Below are positions 52,064 through 60,304 of a stretch of 64,000 bases of DNA, one piece after another; position 1 is the first letter of the stretch, and the number at the start of each line of letters is the position of its first letter. A program made the translations under genes and the position numbers. Where the stretch lies: positions 89,992 to 153,991 of the forward strand of contig NZ_QTJV01000016.1 of NCBI RefSeq assembly GCF_003412465.1, written 5' to 3'. The DNA is from Chitinophaga silvisoli (lineage in GTDB: Bacteria > Bacteroidota > Bacteroidia > Chitinophagales > Chitinophagaceae). The notes under the pieces were generated by a model, which was not told where the DNA came from, searched no databases, and saw only the letters and a program-made list of their open reading frames with translations.

Positions 52064-52936
52064 TTAAGATTGCAGTTCTTCCAGCTGGCCTTGCAACCAG
52101 GTTTGCAGCATTTTAGTAATGGGGGGATTTCCCGGATCAAGGGTCATGTCGTTTCTGACCAGGATATCTTTAATGGTGTTCTCCATATTTTTAAGAACCT
52201 TCCGTTTTTCATTTGGCAGCACGGTACTCTCCATTTCGGCAGTGATCGAAGATGTGAGATGGTGCATAAATCCATTTTCATTAAAATTGATGTAAAACAA
52301 AAGGTAATACACATGGTCTTTACGCAGGTTTTCTCCATGTGAGGTGATGAGTTCCATGAGTTGTGTAACCAGGTTCATGATATAGTCATGCTCATGGTAG
52401 CTATACCGCCATTGATCCTGATTCCAGAGTCTGCCGATGGCACCATGCATGACCCGCCAGAGTTGCTGTAAATGTTCTCCTTTATCCTCCATCCATTGTC
52501 CGATGAGGAGCACTTTATGGTGGTACATTGATTTTTCTATCTCTATGTAGATAAGCGGCGGAAAACAGGTCTTATCGAAATAGGATGGATACTGCAGCTG
52601 CATTTCCTTTAACAGGCGGAAACATTCGTAACATACATTCTTATTCCTGGCTAAAGGATCATCGTATGCGGCCGGATTTTCCGGATCCAGGTCTTCCAAC
52701 CATGACAGCGGGATCTGGTCGAATATTTGCCTGACCTGCTCCTGCCAGGTACGCATGTATCTTTTTAACACCGCATCATCTTTGGCTGAGAGCATGAAAT
52801 CGGCGATTGCGTCCTGCATAAAAGTGAGTGTATCCTGTAGATTATCATAAGCATCATCTTTGGGATCACCGGAAGTGCAGAGGTATTCTTCTACGCTGAC
52901 GCGTAAGTCGTGAAGTGGGAAAAATGGAAAATTCAT
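52064..52936 (-). CDS. Uncharacterised helical protein (290 aa)
   Basis: From ATG 52936, which overlaps the TGA of the upstream gene as ATGA. Acidic, mostly helical, with conserved-looking FLLKEMQ-type and HEHDYIMNLVTQLMELI segments and one CYEC pair. No recognised domain. Located 20 bases upstream of the HTH gene, so the third of four minus-strand coupled genes. Confidence 0.7.
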   Translation of the reverse strand: MNFPFFPLHDLRVSVEEYLCTSGDPKDDAYDNLQDTLTFMQDAIADFMLSAKDDAVLKRYMRTWQEQVRQIFDQIPLSWLEDLDPENPAAYDDPLARNKNVCYECFRLLKEMQLQYPSYFDKTCFPPLIYIEIEKSMYHHKVLLIGQWMEDKGEHLQQLWRVMHGAIGRLWNQDQWRYSYHEHDYIMNLVTQLMELITSHGENLRKDHVYYLLFYINFNENGFMHHLTSSITAEMESTVLPNEKRKVLKNMENTIKDILVRNDMTLDPGNPPITKMLQTWLQGQLEELQS

Positions 52937-53619
52937 GCTATTTGGATTTTTGGGGTTGCGTTTTCTATGTGAATGATTTTTACGGTCTGACAATATGCGG
53001 GAGCGCCTGGTTCAGCCAGGTCTTCATTTATGAATGAAAGTCCAAGCAATACGATGACAGGTTCTCCAATAGGTGGAGGCATTGGCATTGTCAGCGAAAA
53101 ACCCGCTACAGGATCGCGGGAGAATGGGAACAGCGATGACTGTGCAGACTGGATCAAAGCCGAATAGCGATGAAAATCCAATGCTGCAGCTACTGTTATA
53201 ATCCTGCAATGAGTGGCGCTATGGGGACTTACTAACTGAGCGGCTGGAACAAACGTTGGTATGTCAATTACAATTTTTGTGGATGCCTGTACATTAATTG
53301 TATAGATGACATTAAAATATGCTGACAGCGCATAATCGGGATCCAGGTCATAACCTATCAATGGGTGTAGTCCGGACATACTGATATGTCGTTTCCCCGG
53401 CTTATGGAATGGATCATTTTTGAGTACCTCGTGGTAAAGGAATCTTTGCAGTACTCTAAACCTGCTGCGCTTAGGCTGCATGTAGACCGGGCCGCAATTG
53501 CATAGGGTAAGAATGAGTTTGGATGCACGGGCAATGTGAATCAATTCTCTATTCATTTTTCTTTTTTGGGATATACCTTTCCCATTACGCCTGCGAGGGC
53601 GTTTTTGTTTTTGTAACAT
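52933..53619 (-). CDS. Uncharacterised protein, first gene of four-gene operon
   Basis: 228 residues; an alternative start at 53556 (MNRELIHIARASK) removes 21 very basic residues. The C-terminal two thirds have beta-strand-rich repeats, such as VQASTKIVIDIPTFVPAA and ITVAAALDFHRYSAL and GEPVIVLLGLSFINE. The strand pattern vaguely recalls DUF6266-type proteins of Bacteroidota, but that is weak. Divergent from the small DNA-binding candidate at 53737. Confidence 0.6.
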   Translation of the reverse strand: MLQKQKRPRRRNGKGISQKRKMNRELIHIARASKLILTLCNCGPVYMQPKRSRFRVLQRFLYHEVLKNDPFHKPGKRHISMSGLHPLIGYDLDPDYALSAYFNVIYTINVQASTKIVIDIPTFVPAAQLVSPHSATHCRIITVAAALDFHRYSALIQSAQSSLFPFSRDPVAGFSLTMPMPPPIGEPVIVLLGLSFINEDLAEPGAPAYCQTVKIIHIENATPKIQIA

Positions 53620-53674
53620 AGCGTAATTATGAATTTTAGTGATTTAAAAAAGCTGTGATAAGGTCATTTATTTT

Positions 53675-53682
53675 TATATTTG
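53675..53682 (+). promoter_or_regulatory. Candidate -7 box for LytTR operon
   Basis: TATATTTG is an exact TAnnTTTG in the 117-base divergent gap, placing the start of transcription about 45 bases before the TTG start at 53737. Confidence 0.45.
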
Positions 53683-53736
53683 CTGTGCCACGATAAATGA
53701 ACCCAAAATAAAATTAAGCATGAAAATCAAGAAAAA

Positions 53737-53997
53737 TTGCAAAGTGGCGTTAATGTCGCAATTGTCGTAAATGACGCAATTGCACGCATAATAGACTCAG
53801 CGATATACCCAAGTGATATCGTATTATTAACAGATCAATCTCTTCGTACTGCCCAAAGGCGATTCAGGAAGTATCGTGAAAAGAACGGTAAACCCAAGGG
53901 GTATATACCTACCTTACGGGAATATTGTGAGGTGTACACTGAGCATGACCCGGTTTATCTTGCTTATCGCTTGCTGATGCTTAGGCCGAGGAGCTAA
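53737..53997 (+). CDS. Small HTH-like DNA-binding candidate (86 aa)
   Basis: Open from a TTG at 53737; no in-frame ATG is available upstream of the conserved-looking part. An ATG at 53720 is in another frame and gives only a 16-residue peptide, so the start is uncertain (TTG start, or a frameshifted N-terminus). The middle SDIVLLTDQSLRTAQRRFRKYREKNGK reads as a helix-turn-helix with a basic recognition helix. The spacing to the LytTR gene is 15 bases. Confidence 0.6.
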   Translation: MQSGVNVAIVVNDAIARIIDSAIYPSDIVLLTDQSLRTAQRRFRKYREKNGKPKGYIPTLREYCEVYTEHDPVYLAYRLLMLRPRS

Positions 53998-54012
53998 AAA
54001 ACCCATTTATTT

Positions 54013-54333
54013 ATGTCTGTAGATTTATTTGTACGCAAAAGCAAAGGGCTTTTCACGAAGGTGAGCAGCCAAGTCGTCATACTGGTAGAGGCCAGTGGCG
54101 GATGTTCCAGGATCATTACAAGAGAGGGTACTTACCTGGTAAGTAGTAACCTCAGCCAACTGGAGGAACAGCTACCCGTGGCACTCTTTTGCCGTGTACA
54201 TCGGAGTTACATTGTGGCATTAGAGCATATCACCAGTGTGACGGAAAATAGTGTTGTAGTTCTTGACAGGGAAATTCCCCTGTCAAGAGCTTATTCGGAA
54301 TTACTGTTTAGTCGTTTACTGATCATTTTGTAA
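54013..54333 (+). CDS. Stand-alone LytTR DNA-binding protein
   Basis: 106 residues, the length of a single LytTR domain with no receiver domain. Landmarks are ILVEASGGCSRIITREGTYLVS, FCRVHRSYIVAL, and the late IPLSRAYSELL, all LytTR signature positions. It is probably the regulator of the downstream gene, whose promoter region carries seven 11-bp repeats. No kinase nearby. Stand-alone LytTR proteins exist in other bacteria, but their partners vary. Confidence 0.88.
   Translation: MSVDLFVRKSKGLFTKVSSQVVILVEASGGCSRIITREGTYLVSSNLSQLEEQLPVALFCRVHRSYIVALEHITSVTENSVVVLDREIPLSRAYSELLFSRLLIIL
54261..54288. repeat. Inverted repeat within LytTR gene
   Basis: Perfect 11-bp arms (TCTTGACAGGG with CCCTGTCAAGA) with a 6-base loop, 45 bases before the stop. 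Strong enough to form a hairpin in RNA, or to serve as a protein-binding palindrome. Confidence 0.6.
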
Positions 54334-54513
54334 GTCTCTCTCTTCTTTCAACTCCACTTTCTTTAATTGCCAACTGTTAATTTCCCCTTCGTCAAAAGAT
54401 TTTTCATTTTGGTGTGGATTGTCGTGTTAGTATTGCATTCGTAAGGCGATAGTGATCCAGGCTGTGCCCGGGATAAAGGAGAGGCACCTTTTGTTCCACT
54501 GGATGACTGTTAG

Positions 54514-54590
54514 TCGAACAAGCGTCGAAGAAGCGTCGAAGACGTGTCGAACAAGCGTCGAAGGATGATCGAAGGAAGGTCGAAGAATGG
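54514..54590 (+). repeat. Seven 11-bp TCGAA direct repeats
   Basis: Units start at 54514, 54525, 54536, 54547, 54558, 54569 and 54580; each begins TCGAA, with the remainder rich in A and G. Units 1 and 4 are identical, so a 33-bp higher-order period is also present. Spacing is constant at about one DNA helical turn. The last unit ends 34 bases upstream of ATG 54625. Confidence 0.93.
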
Positions 54591-54624
54591 CCTTCATTTT
54601 ATTAAATCTTTAAAAACAGTTTTT

Positions 54625-55191
54625 ATGGCAAAGACAGATAATCTCATATTGAAAGAGTCTTCCGGGTCTATTGGGAGGATTATGACGATCACGAAGAAAA
54701 AATCGGGTAAGATGCTGATTGGGAAACACAGGGGAAGTAGTTCTGTGCCACCTACAGATAAGCAGCTGGACGTGCAGGCAAAGTTTAAGGAGAGCATCAT
54801 CTATGGTAAAGCGGTGATGGCGGATCCGGCTTTGAAAGCATTGTATGCAGCGGCAGTGAAGGGAGATCAGACGGCGTATAATCTTGCGGTGAGGGATGCG
54901 TTTAAAGCTCCGGAGATCACGAAGATTAGTACGGATTTGTATACTGGTTTGATAGGTGCGGCTATTACGGTACGTGCGGTGGATGACTTTAAGGTGGCTG
55001 GTGTGAGAGTGGCGATTTATTCGGCTGCGGGGGATTTGGTTGAGCAGGGAGATGCGGTGCTGCAGGCGAATGGGCTGGATTGGGTGTATACGGCGACGGT
55101 GGCGAATGGTGAGGTAGCAGGGAGTAAGGTGAGAGCGGTGGCGAAGGATCTGCCGGGGAATGAGACGGTGAGTGAGGTGATAGTGGCGTAA
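54625..55191 (+). CDS. Orphan protein (188 aa) downstream of 11-bp repeats
   Basis: From ATG 54625. A GTG at 54544 is in frame but lies in the repeats and is unlikely. N-terminal ~60 residues are basic (MTITKKKSGKMLIGKHRG), then a helical piece (YGKAVMADPALKALYAAAVKGDQTAYNLAVRDAF) and a C-terminal beta-sandwich-like module of repeated valine strands (AITVRAVDDFKVAGVRVAIYS). I do not recognise it. No signal peptide or Cys. Strong terminator follows. Confidence 0.75.
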   Translation: MAKTDNLILKESSGSIGRIMTITKKKSGKMLIGKHRGSSSVPPTDKQLDVQAKFKESIIYGKAVMADPALKALYAAAVKGDQTAYNLAVRDAFKAPEITKISTDLYTGLIGAAITVRAVDDFKVAGVRVAIYSAAGDLVEQGDAVLQANGLDWVYTATVANGEVAGSKVRAVAKDLPGNETVSEVIVA

Positions 55192-55197
55192 GTATGG

Positions 55198-55236
55198 AAG
55201 GCATCCCGCTGGTTGCGGGATGCCTTCTTTTTTTTA
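55198..55236 (+). terminator. Strong intrinsic terminator
   Basis: Perfect 12-bp stem (55198-55209 with 55215-55226, loop TGGTT) followed by CTTTTTTTTT. Confidence 0.9.
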
Positions 55237-55344
55237 ATGGAAATGATCATCCTCAATGCGACTGCTATGGGTCCTACAAGAGAAGCGCAGTTTTTAAACC
55301 AAGCCAGGCCTCTCTTTGTGGTAGATTAATTATAAAGACAGGTA

Positions 55345-56469
55345 TCATAACAACTTACTATTTAATAACGCCCGGAGATTTGAAGTATCAATCCCCTCTT
55401 TTCTATAAATAATAATTCCCTTATCATCAACCACCACAGTAGTAGGCAGTGCTTTGATCCCGTAGCTGTTACTGATTTTCCTGCCCTGGTCAAATACCTG
55501 GATCCAGTTCATATCTTTATCGGAGATTATTTTTGCGCAGTCTGACATATTCCTATCCATATTGACACCCACTATATCCAGTTTGTTTGCAGGAAAGGTT
55601 TGCTGTAATGCCTGGTAGAAAGGCATTTCTACGATACAAGGTCCACACCAGGAAGCCCAAAAGTTGAGCAACAGGTATTTACCGGTAGGATTCAATTGAA
55701 TATTATTCCCATAGATATCCTTTACAGCAAATACAGGTGCGGGATGCATTAAAATAGCGGGATGAAGAATACCCTGTAATTGATCGGCAATCATCTGTCC
55801 TTTTTCTGTCTTCAAAAATCGTTTGTCAAGGTCATTCCGGAGAAAGTTGTATAGCGTCCTTACATAAGCAGTATGCTGAATAAGGATATTTAAAGATGGC
55901 ATTATCACCTGATTACAGAAGAACCAGAACGAATAATATTTATCGGGGTATTTTTTTAATATCGGCAATGCCTTCAGGCAGAGATTTTTAAGCAGTTGTT
56001 TATTAATATTAAATAGAGAATCATTCCTGTAGGCATCATTATCTTTTCCTTTCCAGAAATTTAGATAATCGTGTAATTCCGGTAATCTATATCTATAAAT
56101 TTCCCTGTAATATTTATTATAAATAGTATCAAAAACATACAGTGTATTTGAAAGCTTAGCGTAATTCAGATCGTTATCTTTATAATAAAGAGATATTGAA
56201 GCGGGCTTGTCACTGATAAGCAATATGGTGGCAGCCTGTTTATACCGGATAGTTAAGGTGGTTGCCTCAGTCGCTAGCTCCCCGGTCAGCCTGACTTCAT
56301 TATTTACTGAATGAAAGGTGACCGGTCTTTGTCCATCGTCTACAAAAAATGATAAACTGTCTTTTTGAATTGTATTATTAACCTGGATATTCACAGAAAA
56401 TGTTTTCTGTGAATATGTTTCTAATGGTATGATCAACCCTATTATCAGAAAAAAATACCTGTGTGTCAT
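55345..56469 (-). CDS. TlpA-type thioredoxin-fold lipoprotein/periplasmic redoxin
   Basis: 374 residues. Signal sequence (MTHRYFFLIIGLIIPLETYSQ), an N-terminal beta/helical domain of about 220 residues of the DUF4369-like kind, then AhpC/TSA-TlpA domain with LLNFWASWCGPCIVEMPFY (WCGPC redox pair) and ALPTTVVVDDKGII. Typical of Bacteroidota envelope redoxins. It lies 12 bases downstream of the C39-like fragment, so the two were probably partners. Confidence 0.9.
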   Translation of the reverse strand: MTHRYFFLIIGLIIPLETYSQKTFSVNIQVNNTIQKDSLSFFVDDGQRPVTFHSVNNEVRLTGELATEATTLTIRYKQAATILLISDKPASISLYYKDNDLNYAKLSNTLYVFDTIYNKYYREIYRYRLPELHDYLNFWKGKDNDAYRNDSLFNINKQLLKNLCLKALPILKKYPDKYYSFWFFCNQVIMPSLNILIQHTAYVRTLYNFLRNDLDKRFLKTEKGQMIADQLQGILHPAILMHPAPVFAVKDIYGNNIQLNPTGKYLLLNFWASWCGPCIVEMPFYQALQQTFPANKLDIVGVNMDRNMSDCAKIISDKDMNWIQVFDQGRKISNSYGIKALPTTVVVDDKGIIIYRKEGIDTSNLRALLNSKLL

Positions 56470-56481
56470 TATTACTTAATT

Positions 56482-56661
56482 TTAAAAGATAGAGATTGTA
56501 TGAAAAGTAATTGAATGGCATTTAGCATTCAGTAAAAGAGAGTTGCCTCCATTTAAAGCGATGTTCGCTAAGTCAAAATTCTTTAACACCCCACCGACAC
56601 TAAGCATACCTGGATAATCGGGGTGCTCTTCCAGGTCCTGTGTCAGTGCGGTTTCAGTCAT
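56482..56661 (-). pseudogene. Truncated C39/VKOR-type N-terminal fragment (59 aa)
   Basis: From ATG 56661. The stretch LTQDLEEHPDYPGMLSVGG matches the HPDYPSLLSISD-type motif of the C39-peptidase-like domain found in Bacteroidota vitamin-K-epoxide-reductase fusion proteins. After about 37 residues the similarity is lost and the frame stops. A full protein would be 400-540 residues. Redoxin genes such as the one downstream are typical partners. Confidence 0.55.
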
Positions 56662-57066
56662 CTTCAGTTATAAAAGACCAACCGATAAGTTAGCCAGCTG
56701 AGGAGAATTACTTGTTGATATAAAATGCTTTTTCCATGAAAGTAACCAGGACAAATATTATTTTTAAAAATAGGAATACCAACATCGATAGCCATATTAA
56801 TAATCAATATTTATGAGTTTGCGACCCGGACACACATTTTCTGGCAACGGACGGGCAGCTTGACAAAACGGCTACATGACAGAAATTGAAGATTATCTGG
56901 TAAAATTTATCGCCGGAAGTTAATTGGCGAATAAAATGCGACGGTTTAAAATAATACGCTTATGCAAATAATATTTTTTACGTCAAGGGTTAAACTAAAA
57001 TAAGAACATTGGATCAACAGACATAAAGTTAGACTAAAAATGTAAAGAGTGGGCTCATTCGCATTA
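56662..57066. other. Intergenic stretch with no supported gene
   Basis: 405 bases of A/T-rich DNA. A 15-codon plus-strand frame at 56876 reads like the N-terminus of a FecR-type protein (MTEIEDYLVKFIAGS) and then stops; this may be a relic but is too short to rely on. Nothing else seen. Confidence 0.4.
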
Positions 57067-57444
57067 TTAATTTTTTAATTTCTCAATAAATTCATTCAGT
57101 ATAGCATCCTCATTTAAGATCTCACCGATTACAAAATTTTTCTCCCTCAAATAATTTATAAAACTGTTATCCAGCTTATATTGTGGGTACATTTTTAGAT
57201 AGTAAAGATAATATGATGGCCAAACCCATACACCATCTGTTAAGAAAGCATGAGGAGCAATAGGGTCTTGCGTTCGTAAATCAACAAAATAGCCCATCCA
57301 TCCCAGTATTAATTTACCTTTCTCCAGATACGAGATAATATTGTTCACCAATTCCTCAGCATTACTTTCTTCCCCCAGCTCATTACATAAGGGGGATGCC
57401 CAGTCATAATTATCCAACTCTTTAATAAATCCTACTAATTTCAT
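57067..57444 (-). CDS. Immunity-like protein (125 aa)
   Basis: Cytoplasmic, acidic, no signal peptide. The segment YLEKGKLILGWMGYFVD ... PHAFLTDGVWVWPSYYLYYLKMYP is the style of small SUKH/Imm-type immunity proteins found behind polymorphic toxins of Bacteroidota. I cannot name the family. A toxin-like remnant lies upstream at 57458. Start at 57444 is the only good ATG. Confidence 0.6.
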   Translation of the reverse strand: MKLVGFIKELDNYDWASPLCNELGEESNAEELVNNIISYLEKGKLILGWMGYFVDLRTQDPIAPHAFLTDGVWVWPSYYLYYLKMYPQYKLDNSFINYLREKNFVIGEILNEDAILNEFIEKLKN

Positions 57445-57457
57445 TTTATAGTTTCAA

Positions 57458-57625
57458 TTACTTTGTTAAACAGTCTCCAAACTCTATTTGATCGATTAAA
57501 TACGTTTCTCCTGGAAAGTCCATAATTTTATTATCCGGCGCTAAAAACAAAGATTTCTTATATCCTGTCGACTCACATGCTGGACAGTAATCTAAAAATG
57601 ACGGTTCAGCAAGCAAAAATTGCAC
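57458..57625 (-). pseudogene. Toxin- or partner-like C-terminal fragment
   Basis: About 55 codons from a GTG at 57625, in a frame open only a little further upstream. It contains YCPACESTGYKKSLFLAP, with a CxxC pair, and ends EFGDCLTK 13 bases before the immunity-like gene. The placement suggests the C-terminus of a lost toxin, or a small separate gene. Confidence 0.35.
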
Positions 57626-57701
57626 TCCTGCACAAAAAAAGACAATCTATTTTTTCTTTTATGTTCTTTAACCGGCTTTATAATTTAGATCACCGCCTAG
57701 T

Positions 57702-58363
57702 TCAAGGTAATAATCGCCGGGCTATTCTATCCTTTGCTTTCAAGTCATCCTTTATGTCCACGCCCAAATGAGCAGTATCTCTTTTTACTAATAAAAGCTC
57801 TCTCCCTTCTATTTTATATTTATTGAGCTGGTATAAATAAGTAGTATCATCAATGTATTGGGGAGTATCTGTAGTTAAAAATGTCGAGCGTTTATCATCA
57901 ATCCAAACTAAACTAAAAGAAGTCCGAATATCATTTCCAAGCACCTGCTGAGACTTCAGGTTTAAAACATACACGGATAAAAATTATTCATTCCTATCAA
58001 TGGTAATATTAAGATACTGTCATGCACAAGGCAATACCTGGATTCTCTAAAGGTATTGCCATTGATAATCCATACAGAAGTATCTGGGAATACTACTTCC
58101 GAATAATCAAAATACTTAAAACAGAAATCTTTATACCCATTGGTATGATTCAAGCGATACCTTAAACAAATTTCTCCTTCCTTTCCTTTTGATGCTTTTA
58201 AATAGAAATTTGCGTCTTTTGCTTCAAGTTCGTCTAAATTATTACCTGGCAATGAATCAAATCGCTTACTCTTCTCTTCAACTTCTATATTTGTGGGTTT
58301 TCTTCCACTTTTGCAGCTTATAGAGGCAAATGCCAATGCTATATACAATAATATCATCTTCAT
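57702..58363 (-). pseudogene. Frameshifted lipoprotein gene
   Basis: Two frames cover one protein: 58363-57962 encodes a lipoprotein N-terminus (MKMILLYIALAFASISC, Cys17) ending abruptly at NNFYPCMF, and 57974-57702 carries on in the next frame with YVLNLKSQQVLGND. Joined by a 1-base shift near 57970 (by a T5 run and GTGTATG), they make about 220 residues of continuous protein-like sequence. No family recognised. Confidence 0.6.
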
Positions 58364-58656
58364 GCTTCAATTACTGATTTATTTCCTTCTTTACTACTTT
58401 AAACCTTCCATTCCAGGGGGACAAGTTTGTTGTTTCTGTTGACAGGATAAACTAAGTTTGTGGAGACAACACACCTGATCAGGGTGCTGTAAGAGTTTCG
58501 CTAATTCCTCCACCCCATGAAAAATTTCCGATACCAGCTATTTTTACAACAGCAAAAAATCCCATATTAAATAATACTTATTGATGGTATCATAAATTCT
58601 ATATTGAAATGAATATTGATTGTATCCATCGACAATTAAACTGGATGATTGAGGGC

Positions 58657-59085
58657 TTAATATTTGCCCAGGGGCAAACGTTTGATTGGCTTCTCCTGGT
58701 CTTTTGATTTGAAGAAAACTACCGTATCAGATCTCGACAATGACTTTAAAATCATAGAATCATCATTTAGCTTTAATATCTTATACTCCTCCATTACAAT
58801 GGGTAAAAACATTTTAATGAGGGTATCAGATTTAATAGCATACGCGCAATTCGCTATCACATAGTCTTCAACTTCAAATTGAATCCTGTCGTTATTCTTA
58901 TAATAATAATAAGTAAAATCGCCTTTAACGCCAAGTCTCCATGCAATGTCATTATTACTATCCCAGTATTTAAAAGACAAGTTATTTATATCTTTCATAT
59001 TGTAAGATATTTTTTGCCCATATGCGTTAAAGGACATAAGAAGCATAATAATACTGGAAATATTTACGGTATGTTTCAGGCACAT
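58657..59085 (-). CDS. Small secreted protein, uncharacterised
   Basis: 142 residues with signal peptide (ending NAYGQ) and a small beta-rich domain (FTYYYYKNNDRIQFEVEDYVIA). Ends in a basic tail RLPLGKY. The upstream 293-base gap (58364-58656) shows nothing else. Resembles other small orphan secreted proteins of immunity-like clusters; function unknown. Confidence 0.6.
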   Translation of the reverse strand: MCLKHTVNISSIIMLLMSFNAYGQKISYNMKDINNLSFKYWDSNNDIAWRLGVKGDFTYYYYKNNDRIQFEVEDYVIANCAYAIKSDTLIKMFLPIVMEEYKILKLNDDSMILKSLSRSDTVVFFKSKDQEKPIKRLPLGKY

Positions 59086-59898
59086 AATCTATTGGTTTAA
59101 TTCCCTTTTTGTTTCCGATTTTTGACATCCTCCCTTTGGTGGTATTTTTTCGCATTAATATACGTTGCTGGTCCGGTTATGACCATATTTATTTCAGGAA
59201 TATAGAGAAATTCATACATCTTACCTATTTTTGGTGCTTAACTATATGTCAATCCAGATAACAGCTTTAAACTCTAGGGAATCTGTTTTCGCTAATGCAG
59301 CTATCGCATTTCTGATTTTGCGCTGGAAATATATCCATTTTTTCAAAGAACCCATACCAAACATGGAACTACTATCATACCTCATCTGTTCACCTCATTC
59401 TGTGAATTTCTTTCAAAGGAAGAAGGTATCCACCCGAGATAGAGCGTCTTTTTAAACCGAGATTATCAAAATAATATTGCGGCTCACAAAATATTATTAA
59501 ATGAATCACGATATTTTACGACAAGGCAGACGAGATCTGGAGCAAATTAGGTACTTGCCAGAGCAGAAGGTGGAGGAGAATATATACATTTCTGTCGAAT
59601 GGATGGTATCGTGCTGCTACTTACTACAATTGGCAAGAGTGCACAATAATGAAGTCGGAGAAGATTACTACCAGGTTTGTATCTGGTGTAATTAAACATC
59701 AATCAGCCGACGATATGCCATTTATTGAGATCGAAAAACCAGGAAGAGTTACCATCAGACTTTTCAGACAGAGAGCCGGAAGCCAAAGGCAATGTAGGCT
59801 GATTTGTCGCTGGATCACTGGACTCTGAAGGAGATCGTCAAAAACAAAATTTTAAAGTACCGTCCGGAAACGGGATATTGCCGGCTTGAAGGCCAACA
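59086..59898. other. Intergenic stretch with fragmentary frames
   Basis: 813 bases. A plus-strand frame at 59501-59695 (64 codons) and an overlapping 107-codon open stretch in the next frame, with FYDKADEIWSKLG and FVSGVIKHQ, both lack a clear start or family. This may be 5' debris of the IS remnant that follows. Nothing convincing otherwise. Confidence 0.4.
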
Positions 59899-60289
59899 AT
59901 GGGATGCAGCTCAAGGTGTAAGCGTGTGATCAAAGAGGTGATAGATTGGCGAGGCAAACCGCGGTTTATCCGGGCGGATAATGGGAAGGAGTTTCGCAGT
60001 CATGAGCTGGTGGATTTTTGCCAGGCGGAAGGAATCCGGCTTAAATTTTTCCAAGCAGGCAACCCCATGCAGAATGCCCATATTGAGCGATTTAACCGCT
60101 TTTACAGGGAGGATGTGCTGGATGCCTGCATATCAGTAGTTTGAATAAAGCGCGCCAGCTGAGTGAGAACGGATGGCGTTTTATAACGAGAAGCACCCGC
60201 ATGGGTCGCCAGGCAAGCATAGTCCGGGGGAATACCCGGAGTTTTTTAATAGTGGGGAACTGCCAACCTACACAACATCAGAGCAATGA
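59899..60289 (+). mobile_element. IS3-family transposase remnant (OrfB 3' end), frameshifted
   Basis: The integrase core is clear: VIDWRGKPRFIRADNG, QNAHIERFNRFYRED, carrying the second Asp and the Glu of the DDE triad. After about 60144 the frame shifts twice and still gives SSLNKARQLSENGW and FYNEKHPHGS and FFNSGELPTYTTSEQ, ending at 60289. The 5' half (first Asp, OrfA) is missing, and no terminal inverted repeats are visible. Not functional. Confidence 0.88.
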
Positions 60290-60304
60290 ATAACAAATTA
60301 AGGT

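Noticed and set aside
54544..54624. GTG start at 54544 for the 188-residue protein
   Set aside because: It would translate the 11-bp repeats; ATG 54625 is directly downstream and gives a normal N-terminus.
56876..56923. 15-codon frame like the start of a FecR protein
   Set aside because: Too short; one motif-like stretch is not enough to call a pseudogene.
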